Below are positions 11,793 through 22,881 of a stretch of 64,000 nt of DNA, one piece after another (position 1 is the stretch's first letter; every line of letters begins with the position of its first letter). The DNA lies in contig JAGTXZ010000024.1 in NCBI GenBank assembly GCA_018398575.1, forward strand, positions 1,736,001-1,800,000. The letters are read 5' to 3'. Under the pieces are notes generated by a model that worked only from the letters and a program-made list of their open reading frames with translations, was not told the origin of the DNA and made no database searches. The DNA is from Ampelomyces quisqualis (lineage: Eukaryota > Ascomycota > Dothideomycetes > Pleosporales > Phaeosphaeriaceae). The translations under genes and the position numbers were made by a program.

Positions 11793-14262
11793 TTAGTACT
11801 TCAATTTCCCAGCCCTCATTCGACTTGGACTATCAGCCCACGATTTTGTGAACCCATCGTCATCCTCATTTTGATCGACATCGCCTAAATCAATGCCCGT
11901 TACACCATCCACGTCTTCTTCATCATAATCCTCTTCGTTATCATTTGGCGCTGGGCTGAACACAGGACTTGTTGCGATTCTGGGACGACTCTTAAATACC
12001 CGATTATAATCAATCTCATCATTGAATAATGCCTCTTTAGGCGTCAGTTCTGGATCAGTACTTTTCGACTCCTCAATGATCTCGATTGACTTGCGATTTC
12101 GTGGCGTGTCGAACTGGTTGACAGGGAATAGACTTTGCCGACTCTGTCGTTTCTCTTTCCTCTCGCGAGCACTAAGCGTCTGGCGAGGCTTGGCCTGCAT
12201 AGACATCATGCTGAGACGGGTACGCTCCAAAAGCGTTGCGCGACGGTCAGTGTCTGTTTCGAGTGTAAGTATTTCCGGGAGCTGAGGACTTGGCAGTGGA
12301 AGAGGAGATTCTGCTACAGGATCGAACGAGTTGGTGCGCGCCATTGACATGCGTGTACGCTCAATGAGTGACATTGACATTCGTGGCTGTGGCTTTTTCA
12401 CTGGAGATGGTGTTGCATCACCAATCGATGTAATAATCTGTTCAGCCAAGGCTTCCTCAGTATTGAGTTCAGGTGGCTCCACAATATGTATTGGCGGTTC
12501 TGACGGACATGCAGATGTTGGTTCTGGAGATGGTGAGCGGTGTACTGGTTGTGGAGAGTCTTCTATAGCCATTACAGGTGGGGATGGTGGTGGCTCTTGA
12601 GGTGCGTCGAATGTGATTGTAGTTGTGTCGAGCTCCGGTCCAGGACTTTCGATAACTTGGGCCAAACTATCAGAAGAATATGTCGCTGGTGTAATACTGC
12701 GTGCGCCGGATGTATTGCCTATCAACGTTGCGTCAGAGTCAGCAGGTGTGGCTGTGAACGGTACACGTCGTGGCGGTAGCAGAACGGGAGCCTGCTCGAG
12801 CGATGGGTTCTTCTTCGGGTATGATGGCCTCCTAGATCGAGTCGGGCTGATCGGTACCATCGACTCTGACCGTATGTTCTTTCGACTCCGAGCTGGAGAA
12901 CAGGCACCAGATGAAGATGTACGTCGTTTCGTTGGAGGAATGAAGACTCGAGCGGCTTTCGAGCTTGTTATGCGGGATAATTCGGTATTCATTTCTTCCA
13001 AGATGCCCCTATACTCCTGCTCCATGTCTGCTCGCTGAGCGGGCTTTGACTGGGTCGCGTTCCGCTTACTGGAAGGCAACTGGAACTGTAGATGGCTGTC
13101 GAACTTGAACTCCTTTGTGGAAACGGGAGCTTTCGATGCCGCTGTCGCTGGCTGGTGCCTTTCCTGCTGCAACCTCTCGTGGAAAGCCTCCCACTTCTGC
13201 AGCCTTTCCTGTTGCTCTTGAACTCGTGCCTGCAGACTGTCCAACAAGCCAGTTTCGGGTGTCACATCTTCCAATTTCCTTCCATGCTCGACCATTCGCC
13301 AAATCTTATCAAATCGACTGCCCAAAAAGGCATCGCCAGTTTGAACGTCGTCTCCATGCAACATCACGTCCAGCCACTTCTGGTTGCCAATCCAACTGTC
13401 GTTGAGTTGCTTCTTAACGGTTTCTGCGTCCTTTTCCGGTACTGCAGGTCGGTTCGCTCGCGGAGTGTCTTTGCTCTTGCGTATGCGGCGATTGATGTCT
13501 TCAGCTTTCGAGTCCAGCAACGCTTCAAACTCCATATACCGCCTCCGTCGCACTTCTTTCTTCTTGAGCAGGGTGACGAGCGCCGCCCTGTGCGCAATTG
13601 CCAGTGGTAACAGCGACTGCTGCTGCGGTGCAGACAGCATCGGGGCTGTGGCCAGCTTTAAAGCAATTGCTGCGTCCGCATCAGCGGATCCTCGCGCAGC
13701 CAGCACTTTCTTCAGCGCAGCGTTTGAGAAGATGGCCAGTATCTCGAAAAACTTCTCCCCCTTGCATTCGTCTAGCATGGTCTTGCGAAGAACCGACTCG
13801 CGCCCCAACACGCCATTTTTCTTCAGCTCGTTCAGACTGCGGTACAGTGCGGCGCGGAGGTTGAGCGACTGGAGGGGTTCGAGTGGCGGAAAGAATGGTT
13901 GAAGTTTCTAGCCATGTTTAGCTTTTTATCATGACTTGCATGTCCCCTGAACACACCTGAGCCGTCTCGTTTGGGTCCCAGATCTCGAATAGGCGGAAGA
14001 GTGCCCACTCCGCTCCACTGATTCTCTGCCTTTGATCCGCATTCTTGCCGGAGAACGTTTGCACCGTGATGCCAGGCCAGTCGCTACGCAAGTCCAGATC
14101 CAGCAGTCGGAGGTTTGTCACGAAGATTTTGACATCAGACGCAGGGAGCAGATCCAGCGATGGTGGTAGCGATTTGCTGTTTGTTTTGACCGACAAGCTG
14201 CGGGACATGCCATGGCTGGTATTGGTGGTGGCTGTCGACGACTGCGAGGTTGACCGGGACAT
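11793..14262 (-). CDS. HAUS6-like augmin complex subunit
   Basis: Two exons: 14262-13957 (102 codons) and 13907-11793, with a 49-nt intron; product about 806 aa. The N-terminal 250 residues match the HAUS augmin-like subunit 6 domain: ALFRLFEIWDP, then FFPPLEPLQSLNLRAALYR, LNELKKNGVLGRES, TMLDECKGEKFFEILA, and a helical stretch with a likely coiled coil around residues 300-350 (LQARVQEQQERLQKWEAFHERLQ). The rest is Ser/Pro-rich and predicted disordered, with repeated RTRMSM / RTRLSMMSM motifs and an acidic C-terminus. Augmin recruits gamma-tubulin to existing microtubules to branch spindle arrays. It is absent from budding yeast but kept in many filamentous fungi. The gene is divergent from the HD-domain gene across about 310 bp. 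The first exon start was chosen because it lies in frame with the domain and the upstream DNA is short. Confidence 0.85.
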
Positions 14263-14572
14263 GCTATCGCTCTTTACATTATCTCTGCGCGATGCTCAAA
14301 GGCGGCACGGCAGTTTCGATTGGCAACAGGAAGCAGTATACCGAGTACTCCGTAGCGAGTTGTGTGTTGTTTGTGCGCCAAGGCGGAGGCATGGCTAGTT
14401 AAGTCCGCAGCGGTGGGCCAGGGTCGCGCTTTCCGTCGTCACTTGACTGGTTGCCGTTTGTCTTTCTCCAACAACACACACTGGTTGCGCCGTCCACTGC
14501 ATTTACACCACGAGTTGCGAAGACGTGCTTTCTCCTACCTTGCACCCGTATCCTACCACATACCGAGCCACC
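14263..14572. promoter_or_regulatory. Shared divergent promoter, HAUS6-like / HD-domain gene
   Basis: A 310-bp gap between two divergent start codons must hold both promoters. It carries one TACTCCGTA motif at 14346-14354. No clear TATA box is visible in either direction. Confidence 0.5.
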
Positions 14573-15403
14573 ATGGCAGTCGACGAAGCAACGCAGACCA
14601 ACGGCGTCCCACAGCCCGCAGACGGCAGCTGGACAGTCGAGAGCGGTATGTCATGAAGAACAACAAGTCGGCATCCGTATGCGGCACCTCTCCTTTCCCC
14701 CGAGTCAGCCCCGCCCAGCATCTTCCTAACGCGCCACGCAACAGTCCTCTCCGAATTGTCCCTCACCTACGCCGAGTCCACCGCCTCGCCCATCCCCTTC
14801 TTCCACCTGCTCGAGCGCCTCAAGACCACGAAACGCGCGGGATGGCGCCGCTTCGGCATATCCGACTGCGAATCCATCAGCGACCACATGTACCGCATGT
14901 CCATCTTGACCCTGATGGCGCCCGCATCTCTGTCCTCGAGACTCGACATCGCCAAGTGCTGCCGCATGGCGCTGATACACGACATGGCCGAAGCGCTGGT
15001 CGGCGACATCACGCCCGTGGACCCGGTGTCCAAGGAAGAAAAATCGCGTCGCGAGTCAGAGACGATGGATTACATTTGCACCAACCTGCTGGGCAACTTC
15101 AACGGCGGCTTGAATGGCAACGAGCTGCGCAAGATATGGCAGGAGTACGAGGACAGCGAGACGCCTGAGAGTCTGTTTGTGCATGACGTGGACAAGATGG
15201 AGCTGCTGCTGCAAATGCTCGAGTATGAGCGGAGTAGCGGCTGCGAAAAGGATTTGGGCGAGTTCACGTGGGTCGCGCAGAAGATTCAGAGTAGCGAGGT
15301 GAAGGGGTGGGCGGAGCAGGTATTTAGGGAGAGGCAGGAGTTGTGGAGGGCGTGTGGGAAGACGCCGAGTTGGAGGGCTGATACGGAGCCCACGGGGAAC
15401 TAG
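14573..15403 (+). CDS. HD-domain 5'-deoxynucleotidase (HDDC2/YGK1-like)
   Basis: Two exons, 14573-14645 and 14745-15403, with a 99-nt intron that splits a Val codon; product 243 aa. The ATG sits in a good context (CCACCATGG). The HD metal-binding signature is clear: SDHMYRM early, then ALIHDMAEALVGDITP with the catalytic His-Asp, and FVHDVDKMELLLQMLEYE further on. Length and motif order match the HDDC2 / yeast Ygk1 family, which removes phosphate from deoxynucleoside 5'-monophosphates in nucleotide salvage. Enzymes of this family are soluble and use a divalent metal. It converges with the mitochondrial DnaJ gene, the two stop codons being 255 bp apart. Confidence 0.88.
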
Positions 15404-15658
15404 AGTTGTGGTGCTTGGCGTGATGTTATACGGACAAGACCATGGCAAGGACGGGCAATCTTTGCTAGTATCTGCTATCATGCGGTTCTTGGGAACTATA
15501 CAAGCCTGAGTCGAGAGAACAGGGTGCAAACTAACCTTATCACCCCTTCATACTTGTACACATTGTCATCAAGTACGCCAAACAAATGCATCATCATCAT
15601 CATCGCCAAATACGCCTTTCCAGTCTTTCTTGTCCATACCACTCCATCACCCTGACCC

Positions 15659-17325
15659 CTAGCCCTTCTTCCGCTCATCCTCGTCCTCGGCCTTCTTCTG
15701 CTCCTCAGTCAGATGCCTATGCTGGCCGAGAATATTATGCCACGCACTCTTCAAAAACCCCTCATTATGATGTGCTCCTTGCGCAGCGCCCGCACTCTTC
15801 TTCTCCCTCTCCGCCTCATCCTTTGTCTTGCCCGGATGAATCACGCGCTGGGCAGTTTGATCGCCCATTTCGTCTGCCAGCATTTCCAGGATGGTGCGCT
15901 GATTGACGGAGAGATATTTGGGCATTTGGACCTTGAACTCGACTTTGAGGTCGCCTTTTCCTGCACCACGACGTCCAGAGGACAGGATTTTCATGCCCAT
16001 TCCGCTCAGCGTGACGCGGTCGCCTGTGCCGGAGCCAGTGGGGATTTTGACCGTGACTTCGCCGTCGAGCGTGGGGACTTTGATTTCGCCGCCAAGGGCC
16101 GCAGTCGTCAAGGGCACGGTCGCCGTGTGAAGGATATCCGAGCCATTGCGTTTGAACTTGGGGTCCACGGCGACACGGATGAGGACGTACAAGTCGCCCT
16201 TCTGGCCGCGCACGGAGCCAGAGGACATTGCGTGGCCGGTGAGCGGGGCGTCGCCTTCGCCGCTGACGCGCAGGCGCATGCCGTCTTCAACGCCGCCGGG
16301 GATGTCGATGGAGATGGTTTTGCGCTCTTTGACGGCGCCGTCGCCGGAGCACGTCTTGCACGAGGATCCGCGGGGGATGGCGAAGCCGGAGCCGCCGCAC
16401 GACCCGCATGTTGCGCTCATGTGGAAGCCGCCCATGGAGGTTACGCGCTGACCTGTGCCGCCGCAGGACTTGCATTCAGCTCGTTTGGCGCCGGCTTTGA
16501 GGCCGGAGCCTGTGCATGTGCCGCACTCTACGAGCGGGGTGATGACGACTTCCTTGCTTACACCTTTGGCGGCGTCGAGGAAGGAGATGTTGGTTTGGAC
16601 CTCGATGTTGTCGCCGACGAGGACTTCTTCTTGGAATGGGTTCTGCCGACCTCCACCTCCTCCGCCGCGGCCTCTCCTTTGACCGGTAAATGCGCCGAAT
16701 AAGTCTTCGAAGTTGATGTCTTGGAAGCCGCCCTGGAATCCTCCTGCGCCTTGTGCACCGCCGAAGCCGCCGAAGCCCCCAAAGCCCCCTCCTCCTGCAA
16801 AGGGGTTTCCGCCTGGTCCTCCGGGCCCAGCGCCCGCACCAGGGTTGAAGCCACCATTTGCATCGAACGCGGAGGACCCGTACGAATCATATGCCTTTTT
16901 CTTCTCTGCGTCGGACAAAACTTCGTATGCGGTTTGTGCGGCGGCGAACCTGTCTTTCGCGGTGGGTTCCTTGTTCGTGTCGGGGTGGTATTTCTTTGCG
17001 AGACCGTAGTATGCTTTCTTGATGTCGGCGGCAGAAGCGTTCTTATCGACGCCGAGGGTTTTGTACGGGTCGGCTATTGCGTGGGATGGCGACGATGCGT
17101 GGAAGTGCTGGTGAAGATGTTAGCGTCGGATGACGGTAGGGACACGTGGACTTGACGTACTCGTATTGAGGGTGCATGTTCCGGTCTCCGTGCTGTAAGT
17201 GATGGTCGTTTTGCGTTGGGTCGGGTCGATTGAGATATCCGCCGTCGCTGGCAAAGAGGTCTGGAAGTGGTCACGGCGCGGAGGGGTGCCACTGCTTTGA
17301 GCGGCAACGGACCGGCTAAGCTCAT
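15659..17325 (-). CDS. MDJ1: Mitochondrial DnaJ-type co-chaperone (Mdj1-like)
   Basis: Two exons, 17325-17161 (55 codons) and 17107-15659, with a 53-nt intron; product 537 aa. Exon 1 is rich in Arg, Ser, Thr and Pro with almost no acidic residues, as expected of a mitochondrial presequence. The J domain follows with DPYKTLGVDKNAS and the diagnostic HPD in KKYHPDTNK, then a Gly/Phe-rich linker (GGFGGFGGFGG). Next come four CxxCxGxG zinc-binding repeats (CGTCTGSG, CKSCGGTG, CGSCGGSG, CKTCSGDG) and the two C-terminal substrate-binding domains. This is class A Hsp40 architecture. It is expected to stimulate mitochondrial Hsp70 (Ssc1) in matrix protein folding. Longer upstream in-frame starts exist but would bury the targeting signal. 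The C-terminal tail is Lys/Glu/Asp rich. Confidence 0.93.
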
Positions 17326-17840
17326 AGTGAGGGACTCTAATTGTCGATGCAGAGACTCGTACTGTGATTGCGTTGCGCGACTATGCTTAGATGTCGAAGT
17401 CGAGAAGAAAGTTTTGGCCAATGACGCGGTGGCCTCCAGCCAATGAGAGCGCACTGGTTCCGCGATTCTAGCATTTTCGACAGCCGTTGCGAGGTACCAC
17501 CGCGAGCCATGCGATTCTATCCAGACAATCACGGAAGACGTGCAGCATAGTTCCGAATACCACTATGCATTATGACTATATTGTCGCAAGTCCTCCACAG
17601 TATGTACGTCTTGGTATGCCATGCCATGTTCGTTCATCAACACTTTGACCGTGACCAGGCCAACAACTCGTCCACAGCCTCCCCCGGAGAGCTGTGTCCC
17701 AAAGCAATAGGTCCAACCCAGACTTACGCCGATCCAATGCTCATGCAGATAGTGTAGGCTGGCGTGGTGCCGAAACCGGGTATCGTGGAGAAACGCGGCA
17801 AGTGCAGCGAAGTGCATGCGTGACATGATGCGGCGCGAGC
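17326..17840. other. Intergenic: promoter of Mdj1-like gene and 3' flank of SAP30-like gene
   Basis: About 515 bp between the Mdj1-like start and the SAP30-like stop. It contains two CCAAT boxes on the plus strand (separate entry). No additional gene is seen; open frames here are upstream extensions of the Mdj1-like exon. Confidence 0.5.
17418..17444 (-). promoter_or_regulatory. Paired CCAAT boxes upstream of Mdj1-like gene
   Basis: CCAAT occurs at 17418-17422 and 17440-17444, 22 bp apart and about 95-120 bp upstream of the Mdj1-like start on the minus strand. CCAAT boxes bind the HAP complex in fungi, which often serves mitochondrial genes. Functional use here is inferred. Confidence 0.35.
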
Positions 17841-18458
17841 TCACTTCCGTTGCGGCGCGAAGCGTACGCGGAACTCGTTGTCTGCCAGTCCTGTGAGATG
17901 CCGTTCGGGGTGGCTCGTTCGGGCGCGGCAACCTACCCTGGTGTTTCGACTTGTACAGCCAGTCGACGATGACATCAGCCTCGGTGACGCCCAGCGCATT
18001 GAAGTTCTTCCTGACTGCGAGCGCCAGCTGGTCTTTGTGCACTCGCCGCTTCGACTTGTCGCGTGCCATGGTCGGCGAGAAGCGTCCAATGCCTTGGCCG
18101 AGCACGACGTGACTGAGCGGGTTCTTGAAGGTCGACGGCGTGGCGAGGCGGTATGCTCGTCGATAGCTCTGCAGGACCGAAGTATCCTGGGCCGCCCACG
18201 TGATCTGTCGCAAGCTGTTAGCCCTGCGCCGCCTCTCGACCGTTGCACCCAGTGCGGTGTGGCTCGCGGCGCGACACGTACATTCGACGGGTTGGAGTCG
18301 CTCGACGTCTGGCCGCTGTGCACCGAAGCATTGTCGACTTCTTTCAGACTGCTGCCGTTGGTCGCATGCGCCCTGCCGTTGCGGCGGTCGCGCGCGTGGT
18401 GGAGCTTCTCCTTGTTCGTCGGCACGGCGTCGTCGTTGTGCGGGCGCTTGGGCGGCAT
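17841..18458 (-). CDS. SAP30-like Sin3/HDAC complex subunit
   Basis: Three exons close exactly in frame: 18458-18282 (59 codons), 18204-17937 and 17881-17841, with introns of 77 and 55 nt; product 161 aa. The N-terminus is basic and polar (MPPKRPHNDD). The C-terminal 90 residues match the SAP30 Sin3-binding domain: LQSYRRAYRL, then GIGRFSPTMARDKSKRRV, QLALAVRKNFNALGV, VIVDWLYKSKHQ, and NEFRVRF at the end. SAP30 bridges the Sin3 scaffold and the histone deacetylase Rpd3 in the nucleus. The third exon is only 41 nt, but it supplies the conserved terminal motif, which supports the splice. Reading through the second intron gives a long unrelated extension, rejected. Confidence 0.88.
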   Translation of the reverse strand: MPPKRPHNDDAVPTNKEKLHHARDRRNGRAHATNGSSLKEVDNASVHSGQTSSDSNPSNVRVAPRATPHWVQRSRGGAGLTACDRSRGRPRILRSCRAIDEHTASPRRRPSRTRSVTSCSAKALDASRRPWHATSRSGECTKTSWRSQSGRTSMRWASPRLMSSSTGCTSRNTRVGCRARTSHPERHLTGLADNEFRVRFAPQRK

Positions 18459-18854
18459 CGTGAGTGTGTGAAGAATGCCCTCGCGAGCGGGTGGGTGGGT
18501 CCAGAGCTCGGAGCGAAGTTTGAAACATGTGCCCGCCCGCCGGTGAAGCCTGAGGAGGGCTGCATTCACATTTTAGCGCGTGGACGTCATTGCCGGCTCA
18601 GGGTCCTCCCTCCCCACTAACCAAAAGTATCTAGCCGACCTGCCAGGTACCACGCGCGCTTCAATGCTCCTCCTGTTCCAGCCTTCGTAGCCGTCCGATC
18701 TTCAATGGGATGCCATCTCCTACCATCCATATAAACCACATATTGTCCAGGCCGGCCCTGGACAGCGCGTCTGTGGAGCGTGCAACAGTCGAGGTCGAGT
18801 CGCGTGTGATGCCGAAGTCGCTCGCGTCTGAGCGCGCCACCTACGCGATGCACG

Positions 18855-18922
18855 ACCACCACCACCACCACCAACACCAACACCACAACCCAAACCACCA
18901 CCACAACCCAAACCACCACCAC
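18855..18922. repeat. CCA/CAAC-type microsatellite
   Basis: Imperfect (ACC)n / (CCAAAC)n low-complexity run. It would encode His/Asn/Pro-rich peptide on the plus strand, but no gene is supported here. Confidence 0.8.
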
Positions 18923-19508
18923 GGCCCATCTCGAAAACCCATGATGCTTTGGCTGTCCGAACCCCCCCGCCTCTTCTAGACCTCTCAAACTCTCCGAGGG
19001 GTGCGACTGGCTCATCAACCGGCGTCGTAGCCGAAAAGGGAAGCTGGCGTCGACAGCACCATTCTCAAAAGAAAGAGGATACCCATTTCGTTGGAACACT
19101 GCCATGCGCGACTTTTAGAGACCTTGACCAAGGGCACGGATGTGTCTGCCTGCAGCACCCCGATTGCTCGGTGAGGCGTGACATGCGCTCGAGCCGAGAT
19201 TCGAGCCGGATTCTGTGATTAGCGCTTTCCTCGACAGCAGAATCCTGAGGTCTTGCACTTTGATCCATCAGCTCGCGGCCTGCTGGCACTTGAAAGCAAA
19301 TAACCTGCGGATCGTCTCATGACTAACGGCAGCTTGCAAGCCAGGCTAACCAACAGTCATCATACTCCAATGTCTGTACTCGGACGGTTGCCTTTACTTG
19401 CTGCCTAGTCTCATACTGACTGGTGGATTCAATCTTTTCTCTCACTGCTCACGGCATGGTAAAGGACGGTTCACCACCGCTACGATCGAGCACCTTGTCC
19501 TGGCGGCC

Positions 19509-19516
19509 TATATAAA
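19509..19516 (+). promoter_or_regulatory. TATA box
   Basis: TATATAAA lies 125-132 bp upstream of the start at 19641, followed by a CT- and CA-rich leader typical of fungal 5' UTRs. It is the clearest core promoter element in the window. Confidence 0.55.
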
Positions 19517-19640
19517 GTATATCTCCCATCCTACGACCCTCTCTCCTTCCATCTCCTCTACACATACATCTCCACACACACATCTCCACCCCACCAAGCT
19601 GCAGCCGGCTTTCTGTGCTTTTCTGACCTCAAGCAAATTG

Positions 19641-21317
19641 ATGACCGACCGTGATCCCAGCATAACCTCTCGTCCACATAACGTCAACCAGCGCTTGAAC
19701 CCCGCTGCCTCCATCTACGCTCCAGGACCACAATCACATAATATGCCCAGCCAGGCGAGTGCTCCACCATCTCCTTACCTTGAAGCACGTGTCTTCAGTC
19801 TGGAGGAAGAGCACTCGAATCTGCGCGAGGAAGTGATTGGCTTGACTGAGCTTTATCACAACCTTTGCTCCTCGGTCGACACACTGAAGAAAGGCCGCGG
19901 GCCTGTGACGGTCGGTCCCTTCCAAGAGCAAGGTCCCGCTCGATCACACCAAAGCGCGCTCAAGTTCAAGCAAGAACTGGAAGAGCTCAGCCGTGAGGTT
20001 CACAAGTCAGTAGACGGTGTTGCTGACGTGGACAAGCCCAACGGTACGGCAATGTCCAAGACTAATGGTAGCATGCCTCCACGTCCTCGCCGTGCCAATG
20101 GTGCTAGCAACGGACCAGGATCGAAGTCACTTCCGCCGCACCTGCGTGGGAACAACACGAACGGGTAAGTCTGAGCCTATGCCATGATCGTGTTCTTTGG
20201 GACTTAGCCTTCTACCTGAAACTGACCTGCCATAGCACCCAAGAGCAGCCTTCGGTCGCATCTCCAAACGGTCGTCTTGCCACTGATGGCCCCATGGATG
20301 CAATCACAGGAGCCGTAATCCCTGCTCCCGAGCCTAGTCCTCCATCTTCGCCAGCTACGATCGTACACCAAGACCTGGCTATCGACAAGCTTTCCTTGAA
20401 CTCATGGAAGCCGCACTACCTTACAACCTTGTCGCCAGTTTCACTTGACTTCGAGATCCCCAGAGCTACTCAGATGACCACTTTCCATCCGCAGTTCCTC
20501 GAGGATCACTTGGCCGGTGCTGATTGGTCTCCGGGCATGAAGTACGTCAAAGGGAACGGTACCTGCATCCTGAAGAATAGAACCTACTTCCTGCTAAGCT
20601 CTGAAACTGAGCCCTACCTGCCAGGGCAGCCAGGCGAGCACTGCGCCAAACTCACTGCCTTCTTCAATAAGGCTCCAGAGGAGGTGTTCGGCGACCTTCC
20701 TGATGGCGCAACCACTTACGAGCATGTGCCTGTCTTCGTTGAGCACAAGGACTCCAACGGTCGGCCCCGATACACCTACTACGGCAACTACTCCCAGACT
20801 CGCTGGAGCGATAGGCTCGACTACGATGCCATGATGACTCGAGTGCCTCAGCACATCAAGGAGTACTGGGCCGCAGAGCTGACCTCGCCTTTACGTCCAG
20901 GCTGGCTCACGGAGGAGCTTAAGAAGCACTTCTTCAAGAAGCCCGAGTACGAGGGGCATATCGCCGCCGCGCCAGAGATTGACACACCCACCGAAAACAC
21001 TACAGAAGAGATCAAGTGCAATGATCGCATGGCCAAGGAGGTGCGCATGTATGTCGAAGAACTTCGCGAATGGGAGCGTGAGGCGAAGATGAAGACTTCT
21101 TTGATCAAGAAGCAATTCATCCTCGACTCTTTCAATGCGGTATGTCAACGCGGCGACGGGAGTTACATGACTGTATGCTAACATGAGATAGGCTGACTGT
21201 GATGACCCGCCTGCTCTACGTCTCTGGTGGGAGTACCTGGAGTGTGTTGACTGGCGCAAGGATTTCTACAACTTACTGGTGACGCTGCAATCGCGTGAGG
21301 CAAAGTACCTTAGGTAG
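19641..21317 (+). CDS. Conserved fungal protein of unknown function (possible DUF6697)
   Basis: Three exons, 19641-20164, 20236-21139 and 21192-21317, with introns of 71 and 52 nt; product 517 aa. The first third is polar and disordered, apart from a helical segment around residues 55-80 (ARVFSLEEEHSNLREEV) likely to form a coiled coil. The C-terminal 280 residues are globular and Trp/Tyr rich, with motifs such as TTFHPQFLEDHLAG, GNGTCILKNRTYFLL, YYGNYSQTRWSDRLDY and a final LWWEYLECVDWRKDFYN. That layout recalls a fungal domain of unknown function (possibly DUF6697), but I cannot confirm it without a profile search. There is no signal peptide or membrane segment. In-frame sequence upstream of 19641 contains the TATA box, so the start at 19641 was preferred. 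Confidence 0.78.
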
Positions 21318-22881
21318 GCATCGAAGAGTTGTTGAAACGGACAAGGAACAGCGAGCTTGCTATGAGAAAGCTAGCGAGCGGTGCTATTTTTGCATCAGGA
21401 AATTTACTTGCAGGCGTTCACTGGCATTGACTTTCTTACCTATGGGCCTGTGAAGACGCTACTGCGGTCTTGTGCACTTTTGGCTGTCATGCCACTCACA
21501 GAAGCCATCTTCTACTATTTTGGACATTGGAGCGAACAGCCTGGCATGCTTCGGTAGCTATCAAAAGTATTTGGAGTTTGTACTGACTGACTTGACCGTG
21601 TCTATGTGATTCCAAACATTTTTTCCTCACCACCTCCAATGCCAGACTTTCCAGACGCGTGATCATGCCGCCACCACACATGCACTGCCCCAGCTTTTTG
21701 GATTAAAATTTCAGCATGAGGCCATTATGATGACGCATTTCCAAAGTCTACTGCGGCTCGCATGCACCGAGGGAACCTCACATATCGAGCGACCCAGTCA
21801 ATATGCGCTTCTGTCAGAGCTTATCCTAGAATGGGCATCATTGCATCCGGCGCTATTGACAATCTATGTTCAAGTCAAGCGAAGCCCGCAACGCGTCTGC
21901 GAGCATTCGTCTCTCGCCTCCAGAGAAGGCGAACAACGAGTCGTGCAGTCTTTGGGCAGATTTACAGCGAGGCCCGCGTAGGACGAGCGATGAACCCCAT
22001 TTCCAGGAACGCGCACGCGAACCGGCAAGGCCAAGCTTTTCATCCGGTTCTTGCTGCTATCTAAAGTTGTCGACGCCTTCGTACTGACAGGCTTTCTCCG
22101 CATTCTCCCAGGATGTAGGAAGTCGTGCGTCTCGTATGCGTGGCAATTTGCCGAGTCCCGGAGATCGCATGCGCAAGCGAATGACCCTTGTGAGCGTTGA
22201 AAGGGCATTCGAACTTCTTCCTCATTAATCATTCCCTGGCAGTCGAGAGCACTCGCGCTCTGCAGAGCCAAGTCAAATAGGGACCAGGCAGTAGGCTTGT
22301 GGTAGGTACAAGCATTGATCGACTTGCCTATCACGCCACCAAGCAATATGAATCCTCAGTCAAGATTTCTCGCAATTAGTTCTGACCCACACCTCATATA
22401 CTACGTTTCAAGAGATGTGTGCACGTTACCCATTCCCCCGTGGATATGGTCTTGCGGCTATTCACAACCCTGGGCAGCAATATATCGAACTTTACTCGTG
22501 GCGACCTCATCCGTCGGACTATTCCACGCTCCAAAGTTTCTCTCGCATTTATTGGTCGCATGTTCGAACTTCATCTTTTCTTGCCTGTTCTGGCCCGGTT
22601 ACACAGGCATGTAGCCACTCCCTGAAACCTGGGGCTCAGATGGATGCTAGAGTCGTAACAGTGAGCCGGTGTCGATGCCACAGCGTGATGTATATTTGGA
22701 GTCTGGAAGTGCGAAAATACCCGAAGCTGTGACGCGGGTATGGTTGACGGATGGCTAGGATAAAATAAGTATATATCGTGGGGCTTCTTACATGCCCTTG
22801 AAACTGGTACTCCTCGCACGGCTCTACTTCCTAAACTTTACTTCGGTCCTATACTGGATTCAAAACAACCACATAGCCATT
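21318..22881. other. Intergenic upstream of the AA9 gene
   Basis: About 1.56 kb. Several overlapping frames at 21727-22732 have no motif, signal peptide or splice-consistent structure. It ends in the AA9 promoter (TATA-like element at 22770). Nothing else was identified. Confidence 0.5.
22770..22775 (+). promoter_or_regulatory. TATA-like element of AA9 gene
   Basis: TATATA occurs within AAGTATATATCG about 110 bp before the AA9 start codon, in an AT-rich context. Position fits a fungal core promoter. Confidence 0.4.

Larger units (their letters stand above)
18459..19640. other. Intergenic between SAP30-like gene and conserved fungal gene
   Basis: About 1.2 kb with no recognised gene. It includes a CCA-rich microsatellite (18855-18922), divergent upstream regions of both neighbours, and a TATA box at 19509. 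Frames over the microsatellite (poly-His on the plus strand, poly-Gly/Val on the minus strand) are low-complexity artefacts. Confidence 0.5.

Noticed and set aside
15713..16702. 329-codon plus-strand frame
   Set aside because: Antisense shadow of the Mdj1-like gene, whose J domain and zinc fingers are unmistakable.
18617..19105. 162-codon minus-strand frame with Val/Trp-rich run
   Set aside because: Built on the CCA microsatellite; no conserved residues outside it.
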